Below, piece by piece: positions 43,445 through 54,819 of a stretch of 64,000 nt of DNA (the first letter of the stretch is position 1; each line of letters begins with the position of its first letter). This DNA is from Chinchilla lanigera (taxonomy: Eukaryota; Chordata; Mammalia; Rodentia; Chinchillidae). The notes under the pieces were generated by a model. The model searched no databases, was not told where the DNA came from, and was given only the letters and a program-made list of their open reading frames with translations. Both the position numbers and the translations under genes were made by a program. The stretch is from assembly GCF_000276665.1 (NCBI RefSeq), contig NW_004955517.1, forward strand, positions 4,202,701 to 4,266,700. The letters run 5' to 3'.

Positions 43445-44868
43445 AGGATTTTGGTCCCTAAAGGGACCATTTTGACACTTGCTCGTTAACCAAAAAAACT
43501 AACCTAGAGTTTCAAAAAAAAAACTTTGCCAAGCTGTGAATGCACAGAAATTTCTTTCACTTTGAGAAAGCACAGAGAATTTGTTTTATATGCAGGGACA
43601 ACTTACAACTTTTCAAGACTCTAAAATAAGAAGAATTACTTAAAATGCCTTTACCACAAAATGTTTACAGTGTTTCAGGAGAAATCCAAAGAAATCCTTA
43701 AACCAAACAATGAAGCCACACAGGAAAATTTTTTCCTATTGGTAAGTTTTGTTTTGTTTTGTTTTGTTTTGTTTTGTTTTAACTCATGTGTCTCTCCCAG
43801 ACCCTTTGACAACCTGGAGATGGGACCATTGTGTTCTTAAATTGAATCACACCCTCTGATGAAGTGATCCAGAGCCTTGCTTTGCCTAAGCAGAGCATTC
43901 AGCTTTATAGAGCTTCTAAGTCACAGTTTCCCCCAGGTCAAGGCAAGGGTACAGAGGACTGAGATTTCCAAAGCCACCATCCAAACAAAACAAACCAACG
44001 AAGGGTCCCTTCCTGTGGTTCTACTTCTTTATTTCTCAAAGACCTAAGAGTAATTCTTGAAATGACAAGCCCAAAAACCAACCATGGCAAATCTCCACGT
44101 GACAAAAATATGCACCATATATAACACCTATGATGAAGTCTGAAAGAGGTGTTAAACACCCGCCTTCCACCACTCATGTGCACTAGAAGGCTTGCATTCC
44201 AAGTCATGGAGGTTAATGAGTTACCCGGTCTCCTCTAAATCTAGCTTTGGAGTCTGAACATACGGGAGGCCAAGATAAGCAAAGAAAAGACGTGGCTCCG
44301 ATCAGTATGGGGGCAGCTAATGCCGTTCTGAGAACAGATTACAAGTCCACAATGCACGGTAACATAATTTAAACAAATACAACAAATGGGCTCCTACCAG
44401 GCAAGGTGCTCTTCCTAACAGCGCAGGTATGTCTGCAAGCCACAGTGACATTTCAGCCCCTGGGAGGTTAATTCCCTCCCATTTGCAGATACTACCTTGC
44501 TGCCTCAAAGAATTAGCAAATTTTCAGAAAGAACTGCTTTCAGGATGAGCCAACCCCTAACCCGCCGGGTCTTCCCCAACTTCTGTCCGTTATCTACCGA
44601 TAACAGAAGAGCCCGGCGCAACTCAGCAGGTTCAAGTGCGACAGGGAAAGTTAGCGCTTAGCATCTCCCGCATCCAGGCCCTGCACTGGACTTTCAAACA
44701 CCTTCTTAAGAGGGTGTGTGTGAGACAAATGCCTCCATCTGAGGGTACACAGACGCTAACAGTCAAAGGAGTTAAACAAAGCTGTCCACTGTCAAGCTTC
44801 CAGTGAGCCAAGACAGAAACCTACGTGTCCTGAACTCCAAGACTGGGGACACAGGCGGACAGATAGAC
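43445..44868. other. Unassigned tract
   Basis: Contains a (GTTTT)n run at about 43748-43780. No gene or further element was recognised. Confidence 0.4.
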
Positions 44869-44869
44869 A

Positions 44870-44877
44870 GGCAGGCA

Positions 44878-44917
<40 letters not shown>
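44870..44917. repeat. (CA)n microsatellite
   Basis: About 20 CA units after a (CAGG/CAGA) start. Confidence 0.95.
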
Positions 44918-44918
<1 letters not shown>

Positions 44919-44974
44919 AGGACTGAACCAAGGAACCTTCACGCTAAGGTACATCAACAACCTTTTTCTTCTTC

Positions 44975-45090
44975 CTTTTTCAATGTCTCGCTAAGTCACT
45001 AACTTGCCCAGAGCCAGCTGAGCCGCAATTTCTGATTCTCTTCGCTCAGCCTCCTAGAGGGCAGGGAGAACTTACAGGTATGTGGTGCCA
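44975..45090 (-). repeat. B1-type SINE, diverged
   Basis: 'caatgtctcgctaagtcact', 'ctcttcgctcagcctcctag' and 'acaggtatgtggtgccagcc' follow a reversed B1. A reversed ID-like remnant seems to stand at 44918-44960. Confidence 0.6.
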
Positions 45091-45368
45091 GCCCAGGCCA
45101 GGCCAAAACCGAAACTCCTCACCACCCTCTCCAGACGCCTCTCCCGCAAAGGGCGCAGTCCCACACACTCGTACGCACTGTCCAACTGCATTCTTAGCAG
45201 GTGTTCTGGTCTGTGAGACTTCCTGGCCTACTTGTCACCAAGTCTGTACCCACCCAAAGAATGTCACAGCCCCTTCTCAACCTGTGACAAACTGTGTCCA
45301 AGAAAAACAGAATTTGGCAACAATGGGGACACACACGCTACAAAAAGGAAGTGCATTCTACATAACGT

Positions 45369-45498
45369 AAAGATAAGCCCATGTTGGGGCTGGGGATTTA
45401 GCTCAGCAGCAAAGCGCCTGCCTGGCAAGCGCAAGGTCGTGAGTTCGGTTCCCGGTACCGGAGAAAAACCAAACAAAAAAAAAAAAGATAAGCCCATG
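45369..45498 (+). mobile_element. Young ID SINE with perfect target-site duplication
   Basis: The body begins 'ggggctggggatttagctca' at 45386 and continues 'gcgcctgcctggcaagcgca', 'aggtcgtgagttcggttccc' and 'ggtaccgg' with an A-rich tail. The 15-bp string aaagataagcccatg is present at 45369-45383 and 45484-45498. It is nearly identical to the ID at 22278. Confidence 0.93.
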
Positions 45499-45637
45499 CA
45501 CTATGGCCCCAGGAAGGAAATTCCTTGCTTCAAAGGAAAAGAAAACTCAAAACATTGATTCACTCAACAATACACTGTAGGCACTGGGGTTCAATAGAGT
45601 ATCTGAAATAGATACAGAACTGTGATTAATAATGGTG

Positions 45638-46021
45638 GTGTTATGGCTTGTGTTTGTCCCCCCCCAAAGCCTTATTCGGTCATGGTGGAGCTTTTTCTGA
45701 AGTGGCTGGATCTGGAGTGTGTGACACTGGGATTGATGCATGGTACAATGCTAGGATCAAGGGCACTACAATTAAAGGTGTGAGTGCCACCTGCCCTAAG
45801 TAGCTTGGATGAAATATAAAGGATACAACGACCTGTGGTCGTCCCTTGCTTGCTCTTACCTGCCTGCTTACTGTGGACTATTTCTACCTGTGAGGCCTCT
45901 CTGCCTTGGAGCCAGCCAACTAGGAGATGAAACCTCAATGAACTGTGAGCAAAATAAACTTTTCCCCGTTTGAACTTTGGTGCTGTGTACTTTTTCTCAG
46001 CACAGAGAAAAGTAATGACAG
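45638..46021 (+). repeat. MaLR-type LTR
   Basis: It starts 'tgttatggcttgtgtttgtc', like the MaLR start 'tgatatggtttggctgtgtcccc'. It contains 'tcctctctgccttggagcca'-like text and 'gtgagcaaaataaacttttc' with an AATAAA motif, and ends 'agaaaagtaatgaca'. A complete or nearly complete solo LTR, opposite in orientation to the three at 20665, 31688 and 43040. Confidence 0.55.
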
Positions 46022-46204
46022 GGGGTAAAATCTACAAGGAGAGCGTACAGTCAGAGGGACAGGAACGGATATTCCCACAGACACCATATGCCGTGGGTAG
46101 TCTGCATGCATAACCACACTGCCAGCGATACTCATGCTACATGTCATGTTCCTCCGAGCACTGTAATCCTGGTACCAATATCCAGGTGGTACCAACCACG
46201 GCTG

Positions 46205-46295
46205 TGGCTGTACGTGTGCGTGTGCTAGGGATCAAACCCAGGACCTGGAGCATGCTAAGCGTACACTCTACCAATGAGCTACAGCCCCATCCCCC
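46205..46295 (-). repeat. ID-like SINE remnant
   Basis: 'gggatcaaacccaggacctg', 'gagcatgctaagcgtacact' and 'ctaccaatgagctacagccc' form a reversed tRNA-like body. Confidence 0.7.
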
Positions 46296-46334
46296 AGATA
46301 CAGTTTCTTTTCTCCCCTGCGATGTAACTGATCC

Positions 46335-46393
46335 AACTCAGGGGCTCAAACATGCTAAAAAGGTGCTCTACTGCTGAGCCACATGCGGCCCGC
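46335..46393 (-). repeat. ID-like SINE remnant, second in tandem
   Basis: 'caggggctcaaacatgctaa' and 'ggtgctctactgctgagcca' form another reversed body, about 100 bases from the previous one. They may be a dimer or two insertions. Confidence 0.55.
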
Positions 46394-46399
46394 ACTCCT

Positions 46400-47628
46400 T
46401 TGGAGCAGGTCTTTTTGATCAGATTCTGGATCTCAATGAGCAGTTCACAATATCTTAAGTGCTAAACCACAAAAACCATCCCCCAAATCAAGCACTGAAC
46501 AATCCCTGCCTGCAGTTCATACTTCTCCTCATGCTTTTTGTTTTGATCTGCACAAGCTCAGCCTACTCTCAAGCAGACATCAAAGTTTAAAATTACCAAT
46601 CCTGGAAAGCAGTCCCACGTTCTCCACTCAGAAGGGATAGAAGGAAATGTCAGCAATACAGACGCAAGCACAGTATTAGTTTTACCAGGGGACAAAACTG
46701 TAATTATGTAATATTTGTCTATAAACTGAAGTTCAGCATAATAAATGAGGCTTTAAAAACTGGGCCACCATTGATTTAATATACACTAAATAAGTATTCT
46801 GTGAATTCGGTGTGAGCCAACGGCTTCACGTTGCAGCTCAGTAATTTCAGATAAAGAGACACTTGTGCGGCGAAGTGAATCTTCCTAATAAATGACGGCC
46901 AGAGCGACACACTCAGCCCAACATAATGCCATCTCTTGAAAATAGTTGAGAGCCACATTTGTTGTGATTCTAGCCCAAGATCTCATTAAACTTCAGGAAA
47001 GGTCGCTAATGTTCAGCAGAGGGTAATTTTCAGAGTAACCTTTTTTAAGAAGTGATAAAACCATAAAACCAATTAAAGCCTTACACATCTCCTCTAATAC
47101 TTTTGGAAGAATTTGCATAATTTCTCATTTAACAAAAGAAACTCATTTCTTGATCTCCCCCTCGAGCTGCCGTGTTATGTATGTGGAGCCAACCCACACA
47201 TTCCTTTGCGTGTGCTTTCTACAAAACCGGCCTGTCAGTTCGCATTCTGAAGCCGGTGCAGAAAAACAGCAGGACAAACGGAAGCCTGAAGAACGCTATT
47301 TTGAAATCCAGCATGGAGTTAAAGCTCCACATTGTAGAGTGACACCGTCCACACTTATTTTCCGTATCTGCAACACCTTCACCGCACACTCTGTGACAAG
47401 GGCCCATCAACCTGTCCTGCCACAGTCCTTCCCAGTTTTCATGTGCTTAACTTCGTCTGCTTCTTTCCCCTCTCCCAAGTGGAAAGGCCCGAGGAGGAGG
47501 GCGGTCCTATAAATGTTTCAGCATCTACCCTGACACTGAGAGTGGCGGCAAACGCTTAAACGCTCTGTGCAGAAGATGAATTTTAATTAAATTGTATTTA
47601 AAAGCTTAAGGAACTGGGTTTGGTTTTC
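46400..47628. other. Repeat-free tract, candidate conserved non-coding DNA at 46740-47130
   Basis: No element or gene was recognised. 46740-47130 is complex and AT-rich, with 'gaatttgcataatttc' (octamer-like) near 47109 and 'aaccaattaaagcc' near 47066. Such features are common in vertebrate enhancers but prove nothing. Confidence 0.35.
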
Positions 47629-47648
47629 TTTTTTTTTTTTTTTTTTTT
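47629..47648. repeat. Poly-T run
   Basis: About 20 T, like the reversed tail of a retroelement, but no SINE or L1 body is visible to its right. Confidence 0.9.
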
Positions 47649-47649
47649 C

Positions 47650-49220
47650 TGAAATCATACATACATATGAGAATGCTCTTGTGAAGGCATATGCAGACAC
47701 AGTGTATGTCCCACCACAAAAAATAAGAAGAGGATTGAGGGAAGCCAGCCCTGACAGCAGGCTTTCTTAAGTGCACTTCTATCAGTGGTCGGAGGAAAGT
47801 GGTCTGGAGACGTCTTTGGAACCACAAAGAAGAGGGGGTAAGTTACTGGCATGTAGGTGAACACTGCTACACACCTTACAATGCGGAGGAAGGGGACCCT
47901 CATTAAAAAGAAAAAAAAATCACCTGGCTCCAACTGTCAATAGAGCTGAGTGAGACCAGGGACCTCTGCCCTAAATCTAGAGAAGAAGCAGTCACAGTAA
48001 GCCCACCTGCCAGCTACTCTGTTTTGATCACTGTCTTTCACCTTCCTACCAACCCTCCAAAGTGGCTTCTCCTTTTGTCCACTGGCAGAAGCCAGAAAAG
48101 AAAGCACAGAGCCATTAGGACTTTCCGGGTCCCGTAGCCTCAAACTAACAGCAGGGAACGGAACACAAGCTTGCTTGGTTTACCACACATGCCACCGAGG
48201 AGGGGAATTTATCTGGCAAATGAAGACTGGTAGGTTTAACTTAAAGGAAATAAGACATCCACAGCCTTGGAGCTGCTAGCAAATGAGAGTCCCCATCTCT
48301 GTCAGCCCCACAAGTAATTCAGACAGATGGCAGGAGAGAAATCCCATCACCTGCGCGCCAGCAAGGAGCCTGCAGCAGCTCTCCGGCAGTGTCCTTGATC
48401 TTGACACCCAGCACCAGAGGAACGCGAGTTCTACCCAGCACCCAGGAGTTTATTACACTCTGCAGCTCACTCTCCTTTATAGGATTTTCTGCCCAAATTC
48501 AATAGCCACCAGCATCTGGCAAAGGTTCACATCACTCTTTATTTACCAAGGAAGACGCACAGATGCCTGTTTAGGGGTCTCAGTAGAACTGGCTGTGTGT
48601 ATCCTTTGGCACAAAAAAAAACCCTTCTAACGTAAGTCATGTTTTACTTCATTCTCTGATCTTCTCAAATTCAAGTATAAATTTCCAACTAAGCATCACC
48701 TAAGTATTCCATTGTAAAAAATTATAAATTAATTTATTAACATAGTTACTTTTTTAAAACTCAGCCTCTCTTGGGACTTTTAGGTCGTAACTTGGCCCAG
48801 CCTTGGCAAGAAAACTCTCTGAGGCCCCATGAAACACAGACACACCTCTATAAAAGAACTATTAACTCAAAAAAAACTCCTGTGTGATTTTGTGCGATGA
48901 ACATAAAATCCTATTTCCAGGAAGAGGTCAGGGCAAATGCACAGACAGGTTAGCACTGCAGAGAGCCAGACAATGCTATTTCTTAGATACCCATGTCCTA
49001 GGCTGTCCAGGTCTCTAGTGCTCAATAGCAGGTAGGGAGGAGCCGGTGTGATCAAGCTCATCCCTTACACACTGCGCAAGATGTTCTCCCCACAAACTGT
49101 CACCCCAACCACAGCCCAGGAGCGCCAAACAGACCGTAACAAAATCAAACGTTAAGTATGGATCCCTTGGCAACAGTCCCTGTTGAAATAAGGGTGACAG
49201 TGATAGAAGTACCAATATTT
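47650..49220. other. Unassigned tract
   Basis: Nothing was recognised. A minus-strand frame near 48350-48500 is open for about 60 codons but has no clear acceptor. Confidence 0.4.
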
Positions 49221-49223
49221 ATC

Positions 49224-49412
49224 AGAGCTGGATATAGTGACACACACCTGTAATCCCAGCTACTCAGAAGGCTGAAGCAGGAGGATCACAAGTTGAAATC
49301 TAACCTGGGAAACTTAACAAGATCTTACCTCAAAAATAAAAAATAAAAGGGCTGGGGATATAGATTAGTGGTGCAACATCATGAGATTCAATCCCCAGTA
49401 CCCAAAAAAAGA
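49224..49412 (+). repeat. B1-dID dimeric SINE
   Basis: The B1 half 'gacacacacctgtaatccca', 'gctactcagaaggctgaagc', 'ggaggatcacaagttga' is followed by an A-rich linker. The ID half then reads 'gggctggggatatagattag' and 'gattcaatccccagtaccc'. It is the clearest dimer in the window. Confidence 0.88.
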
Positions 49413-49833
49413 AAACCAAGCTAAGCGTCAAGGTACACCTAGCTTTCTGGGGACTGATGCAAGAGGACCCTGAGTTCAAGGCCATCATGAAGTACCTGGT
49501 GACGGCCTGTTTCAAATCCTCCCAAAAATCTAAAACAAAAACAGGTGATGCTCAATGTATGAAACTTCATGTAACCCATCAGACGAAAACATCCCATACA
49601 GTATTGTCCTATAATGCATTCTGTAACTCCTAATCTACGGCTCATAAATATTACTTATAACACAAAGGTACAAGTGAGCTGTTTTGACTAAATACCCAGA
49701 ATTCTATTAAGCTGCTTTACTAAAACATTCTTGCTGAAAGAAGCAGACAGCTGTGATGTGCTGCTGAACTAAAGACCACAACTGGGGGAGCAAGGGTCCA
49801 TCAGCCACTCCCAGGAATGCGGCTTCCAGCTGG

Positions 49834-49867
49834 AGAAGGAGGACTCACGGAGAAGGAGGACTCACGG
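49834..49867. repeat. Perfect 17-bp tandem duplication
   Basis: The unit agaaggaggactcacgg occurs twice without change. Confidence 0.95.
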
Positions 49868-49869
49868 CT

Positions 49870-50274
49870 GTACAGTCCTCCTCTTGGAAGCGAGGGGGGT
49901 GTGACATCAGCTCCACTACACGGAGCATGTACAGTGGGGGCTCAGCGGTAATCTGCTTAATGTGATTCAGCCGTGAAGGCAAATCCAGCAGTTCCTTTTC
50001 TCAATGCATCCCTGACAATGTAAAGAACCGAATTACCCAGACCCATTCCACCCAAACAGGAAGGGCAACGGATGTAAACTTCACATTCAACCTCTGGTCA
50101 CCCTGACCAGAATCAGCTGAAGATTTCGGGAAGTCTGTGCCTGCCTGCCTGCCGCAGGCTACACATGCTAGTGGATGCTACGCACACACTCCCGCCAGGC
50201 CATCAACAACCTGGTGAGACGGGGTCACTTCTTGCCACTGTACAGAACAGGCTGCTGAGGATCGAAAAGATTAT
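49870..50274. other. Unassigned tract
   Basis: Nothing was recognised. Confidence 0.4.
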
Positions 50275-50299
50275 GTCATCTGCTCCCCATCGTACAATG

Positions 50300-50440
50300 A
50301 CGTTCGTTCATTCTCCCAACAAATGTCTACTGAGAACTCTCCATGTTCTACGACACACATGCACACACATATATCTCCTCATGGAGATTACAATCTTTTC
50401 AGTGGCAAAGGATGATGTTACACCGCAAGGAGTGGGATAC
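50300..50440 (+). repeat. L2 LINE 3' fragment
   Basis: 'gttcgttcattctcccaaca', 'aatgtctactgagaactctc' and 'tcatggagattacaatcttt' follow the L2 3' end ('..ttcattcaacaaatatttattgagcacctac..catggagcttacattcta..'). Confidence 0.65.
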
Positions 50441-50444
50441 CAAC

Positions 50445-51448
50445 ATGCTTTTCTTTCCAATGGTTCTGAAAACTAAGTAAGGGAGCAGCACCAGAAGCTG
50501 CATGCCTGAGAGAGGAAGCAGAAGCCACTCTCCGAATCCCCTGTGGAACACTAGTTCAGCGTGCCTTCCTCAACCAGGCACTCCTGCAGACTACGGTCAT
50601 GCGCACCAAGGTGCCTCAACGAAGCTTAGCAAAGAGGTCTTTTTAAATCACTATTGGGCCAGATCTTCCTTGTTCCCTCTGCTAGGCACCACACATGACC
50701 CAAAACATTCCCTTTTCTCCTCCTAGCAAGGCCTTATCCAGTGTCCCCAGCAGTGCTAGCCCCACTCAGAGAGTACCATGCCAGGGAGAGTCATCGTACG
50801 GGTAAACTGATGGCTGCGCCTGTCTCTCTGACTCCCATCATGAGCTTGTATTAGTTACTGACCCCACAACACAGCCGCTTCTAACGGCAATTATCATCTC
50901 ACAGGTGGGAAGCCAGGGTTCCAGAACAGTCCAGCTAGAGGGCTGAGCCTCAGGGCTTCTCGTGGGTTACAGTCCAGGTGCTGGCTGGGACACGGGACAT
51001 GAACACCAGGCTAACCAGTGGCTTTCACCGAAGGGCCTGGTTCATCCCCTCCCAGGCCTCTGCACTGGCACTATCACAAGTCTAACCTGTACTCAGGAGG
51101 AGATTAAATGCCAACTCCTAAAACACAAAAGTATCACAGATTTGTGGACATACCTTAAAAGTACTGTTATCTTTTACTTCTCTCCAAGATAGGTAGAAAT
51201 CAGGACTTCAGGTGAACTCAGGCTAATTGAACTCAAAACCTCAACTGTGAATTTAATATGTAGCCAAAAATGAGAGCTACATCCAAGTGTGCATAGTAAT
51301 ACAGAAAGAAAATCGTACCTAATGAGGCATTAAGCCTGGTGCTTAATTAAAATTTAAATTATCAAAATTTAAAACAATACCATAAGGGAGTTTTTGGACT
51401 TCGTGTTTTAGGTTTTTGAAAGAACTGTATTCCGCAATAAAAATCTTT
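50445..51448. other. Unassigned tract
   Basis: Nothing was recognised. Confidence 0.4.
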
Positions 51449-51449
51449 A

Positions 51450-51700
51450 CAGTGTCAGCATACCTTACCTGAAATGGCTAACATCAGAAATGTGCCAGAT
51501 TTTTCAGAGTTTCTTTTTATTTTAGAGTATTTGTATAGACTGAACTGGTTAAAAAGCCCTCATCCAAGAATCTGAAATCTGAGCCGTTCCAAAAATCTAA
51601 AATATTTTGAGAGTCCTATCACCACTCAAAAAATTTCAGATTTCAGTGCATGTAGGATTTTACAAGGGATGTTCAACAGACATTGTCTTTCCCATAACTA
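51450..51700. repeat. Tigger-type DNA transposon remnant, internally deleted
   Basis: 'gcataccttacctgaaatgg', 'agtatttgtatagactgaac', 'ccctcatccaagaatctgaa' and the end 'caagggatgttcaac' are the two ends of a Tigger-type element, joined head to head with the middle missing. Confidence 0.5.
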
Positions 51701-52170
51701 TATTTCAAAACCAGCTCACAGGTTCTGGGTTTTTCATGTGTCCGGGGCTGCATTCTTCGTATAAGAAGGCTGCTATCTGTGTGTAAGTCTGTATTAGTGC
51801 TCACTCCTTAACAAAAGACAAAGTGGGGTGATTAATAAGGTCCTTTAACCAGTGCAAAATAAAGGAGATAGGATTTATAGACACAAAGGATAAATTTGTT
51901 CTTTAGTTTCTAGTGTTTCTGGCATTTACAGCATTATCAAATGTCTCAGCCTAGAAAAACTCATTCACCAAAGATGTCATAATCCTAGAAATACCCAGGT
52001 GCATAAATGCTTATATACGCTAAACTGCCTCTGGCAGCAGCATAACATACAGAGTCCAAGAAGAGGAATACACAAAAACTAGAGAAGAAATAAGACATTC
52101 ACCAAAAGTCAAACTCTGCTACTGTACGCAAAAATAACTTTTTAAAACTATTAAAAAAAAAAAAAAAAAA

Positions 52171-52320
52171 CGGGTGTGGTGGCGCATGCCAGTAATCCCA
52201 GCACTCAGGAGGCTGAGGCAGGAGGAGCCTTCCAAGCCCAAGACCAGCCTAGGTTACAAAGTGAGCTCAAAGCCAGCCTGAACTGCATAGCAAGACCCCA
52301 TCTCAAAAAGACAAAAAAAA
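52171..52320 (+). repeat. B1-type SINE with internal duplicated block
   Basis: 'gggtgtggtggcgcatgcca', 'gtaatcccagcactcaggag' and 'gaggctgaggcaggagg' are followed by two related blocks around 52239 and 52262 and by 'aagaccccatctcaaaaag'. It starts directly after a run of 18 A (52153-52170), so it probably inserted into the tail of an older element. Confidence 0.92.
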
Positions 52321-52456
52321 GACAATCAAAACTTCAATCTCAACAACCAGTAAAGCCACCCCCCGCAACATAGGAGACTGAAGCCATGGCCTTTGCATAG
52401 AGCTGCATGCCGCATCCCAGCCCCTATCCCGCCGTGTCCCACTTCCCTTTTTGCTT

Positions 52457-52582
52457 TCTTGAGACAAGATCTTTCAAAATTGCTGAGAGCTGCCGGGCTG
52501 GGCTTGCACTTGTGGACCTCTTGCCTGAGCTTCCCACAGTGCAGGGGTTTGCAGGCGTGCACCACCACACCCCAACCATCTC
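52457..52582 (-). repeat. B1-type SINE
   Basis: 'cttgagacaagatctttcaa', 'gcttgcacttgtggacctct' and 'caggcgtgcaccaccacacc' are a reversed B1. It faces the plus-strand B1 at 52171. Confidence 0.8.
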
Positions 52583-52754
52583 TTTTCACAAACAAGGGGG
52601 AGGAGGTCCTGGGCCCGAACCTTCATAATGGTGTGTGCTTGGCATACCCCAAGCCCTGGGTTCAACCCTTGGTACCCTCTTCAAAAACTGAGGAGGGAAG
52701 AATGTTCAAATCTTTTTAGTAACTAGGAAATATCCCAGGCCAAACAATCACCAT

Positions 52755-52990
52755 CATTGTCAACCTGTGCCATGTGTTCCTCGGAACCCGTCCTTTGATC
52801 CTCACACCAATGCCATGAGGCGGGCATTATTATTCTTCCTATTTCTACACAGAGGAAACTGACGTGCAGGGAACTTTAAACATTTTTACCACTTACCAAT
52901 TCTGTAAACACAGACAAGAGGGAGCCCCCACCCTGGCAGTTCCAAGCCAGCCTCCAGGATGCGGACCCAGGCTCTCCACAGCCGCCTGGT
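52755..52990 (+). repeat. MIR SINE
   Basis: 'tcctttgatcctcacaccaa', 'tgccatgaggcgggcattat', 'tattcttcctatttctacac' and 'agaggaaactgacgtgcagg' are a clear plus-strand MIR core, with '..gatgcggacccaggctc' as its end. Confidence 0.8.
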
Positions 52991-52994
52991 GCTA

Positions 52995-54236
52995 CACCTG
53001 GTCTGTCTCGGGGTGTCTGGGGAAACCTCGGGTTCAATCTACCTATTGTTCAAAACAGACATTTACCAACGTAGGACCTCTGTGCTCTGCTGCTTCTGGA
53101 AAGCACAGGCTGCCACTTGCCTGTGAGCTCCTAGAGCAAGCCAGCTGGGCAGGTTAGCATTAAGTGCCTTCGTGTTTCCAGAATTTCTCTTTCCCATCCG
53201 ATGTTCATAGCTTCTGCCATTCCCCCACGCCCCTCATCTCTACTGTACTCCCATGTAAAACATCAGCTCAAACTTTGCAATTAAATGGGTTTATTTTTTA
53301 AAGGAAATTTTGTATCACATACAGGAATAAAAAACTAGTAACGTGGTTTAAGCAAGCAGGTACCAAAAATTGATGATGATGCTAATGATGATGACGATAA
53401 CAACGATAATGTCTATCTTGACATTTTGCCACTGAGCCCAGACGGGACCTTAGAACGCTCCTCAACAGTGTTTTAAGTAATCTCTACCTATTAATCAACA
53501 GTGGCACTCCAAATGAAATCTACATTCTTTGGACAAAGAAAGAACTTCACACTCAAAAGTTTAAAAACAAATATTGAACTGCCTAAGGGTTTTGGAAGAA
53601 TGAGCTCTCAAAGCCCAGACCCTACTTTTTGACTCCCCTTTCTGCTACATCTGCTTCCACACTGTCTGGACAAACACTCAACAAAGGCTTCTTCACTTTA
53701 AGAAGTGTCATCAAAGCATCTTCTCCTCCAGTGAATAGAATTCAGTCAGTCAAGAGCTCCTGAAAATTGAACTAGAAAACACTCAGCTAAGCAGCACTGT
53801 TAGGACTTGTACAATCACAGCCTTTGTCAATAAGAGAAAACATGTATTTTGTATGTGTATATAAAGCCCTGAGAGCATCTAATCACACTGACAGCTTTGG
53901 AGCTACAAGAATAAAGCAATCCGCATCCTGTTTTTAATGTCGTCAGGTCATAGTGCAGGACCCTTAAAAGCAGGGATCAGCAGGGCTTTCAGGCTGCAGG
54001 AGTTCAGCGTGCCCCTGCTAGGCCCCCAGCACTGTGTGAACAAAGGCATCTGGGCAGGGGCAGGAGAAAACAGCAGAGCTCACACTTCCGAGTCGAGGAC
54101 AGTCAGCAGCAGTCCCCTAAAGGATCCTCCAGAGCAAGCCATGAGAACAATGCCACACTCTGGATCTGCACATGGGCTTGCAAGACCCAAGGCCAGGGTG
54201 GGCAAAATCCATGACGTCTAAATCTAACAGGCACAT
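52995..54236. other. Unassigned tract
   Basis: Contains an imperfect (GAT/GAC)n patch at 53371-53412. No gene was recognised. Confidence 0.4.
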
Positions 54237-54237
54237 G

Positions 54238-54556
54238 CAGGTTGAGCATCCCTCATCCAAAGCTCCAAAGTACAGTCTGCTGAACACCCAACCCTGACAG
54301 CCAGCACAACGCCACAAGTGGAAAATTCCACACCTGACCTCACATGTGAAACTCTGTTTCATGCACAAAGTTATTCAAGTAAATAACTCCAGGCTATGCA
54401 TATAAAGCATATACAAAGCCAATGAATTCCATGTTTAGACTCGGGTCCCATCCCCAAGATATTTTATTACATACACACAAATTCCAAAGTCCAAAAACAT
54501 CTGTAATCTCAAACACTTCTGGTCCCAAGGACTTTAAATAAGGGATAGTCAAACTG
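54238..54556. mobile_element. Tigger-type non-autonomous DNA transposon remnant with both ends
   Basis: The left end is 'caggttgagcatccctcatc'. The right end, 'ataagggatagtcaaactg', is its inverted partner with several changes. Between them are 'cacaagtggaaaattccaca', 'catgcacaaagttatt', 'cgggtcccatccccaagata' and 'acttctggtcccaagg', all known pieces of this family. Mobilised in the past by a Tigger transposase; none is encoded here. Confidence 0.65.
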
Positions 54557-54639
54557 CTGTGTTCTTAATTGAATATGACCTTTTTCTTGATGTAGCCAAG
54601 AAATACAAAAAGAGTGCACAAGATCATGGCCAGGAGCCC

Positions 54640-54815
54640 ACACTGAACTCATCCTTTCATTCTATAAATAATTTGTAGGCACTGGGTGTTAGGACAGAGC
54701 AGTAAACAAAACAAATCAAATCCCTGGCTCTCAAAAAACACGTACTATACAGCTGGAGAAATAAACAATGAAACAAATACATACTCTAGGGATAAGTGAC
54801 AGAAAGAACACCAAG
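54640..54815 (+). repeat. L2 LINE 3' fragment
   Basis: 'aggcactgggtgttaggaca', 'gagcagtaaacaaaacaaat' and 'caaatccctggctctcaaaa' follow the L2 3' end ('..ctgggatacagcagtgaacaaaacagacaaaaatccctgccctc..'). Confidence 0.65.
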
Positions 54816-54819
54816 TCTG

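Noticed and set aside
20665..46021. An endogenous retrovirus with paired LTRs
   Set aside because: The LTR-like copies are separate and diverged. No gag, pol or env-like reading lies between any same-orientation pair, so they are solo LTRs.
48356..48520. Minus-strand 60-codon open stretch ending at a GT donor
   Set aside because: No convincing acceptor, and the peptide is low in information.
51475..51490. Donor-like 'accttacct' on the minus strand
   Set aside because: It lies inside a Tigger remnant and matches that element's own sequence.
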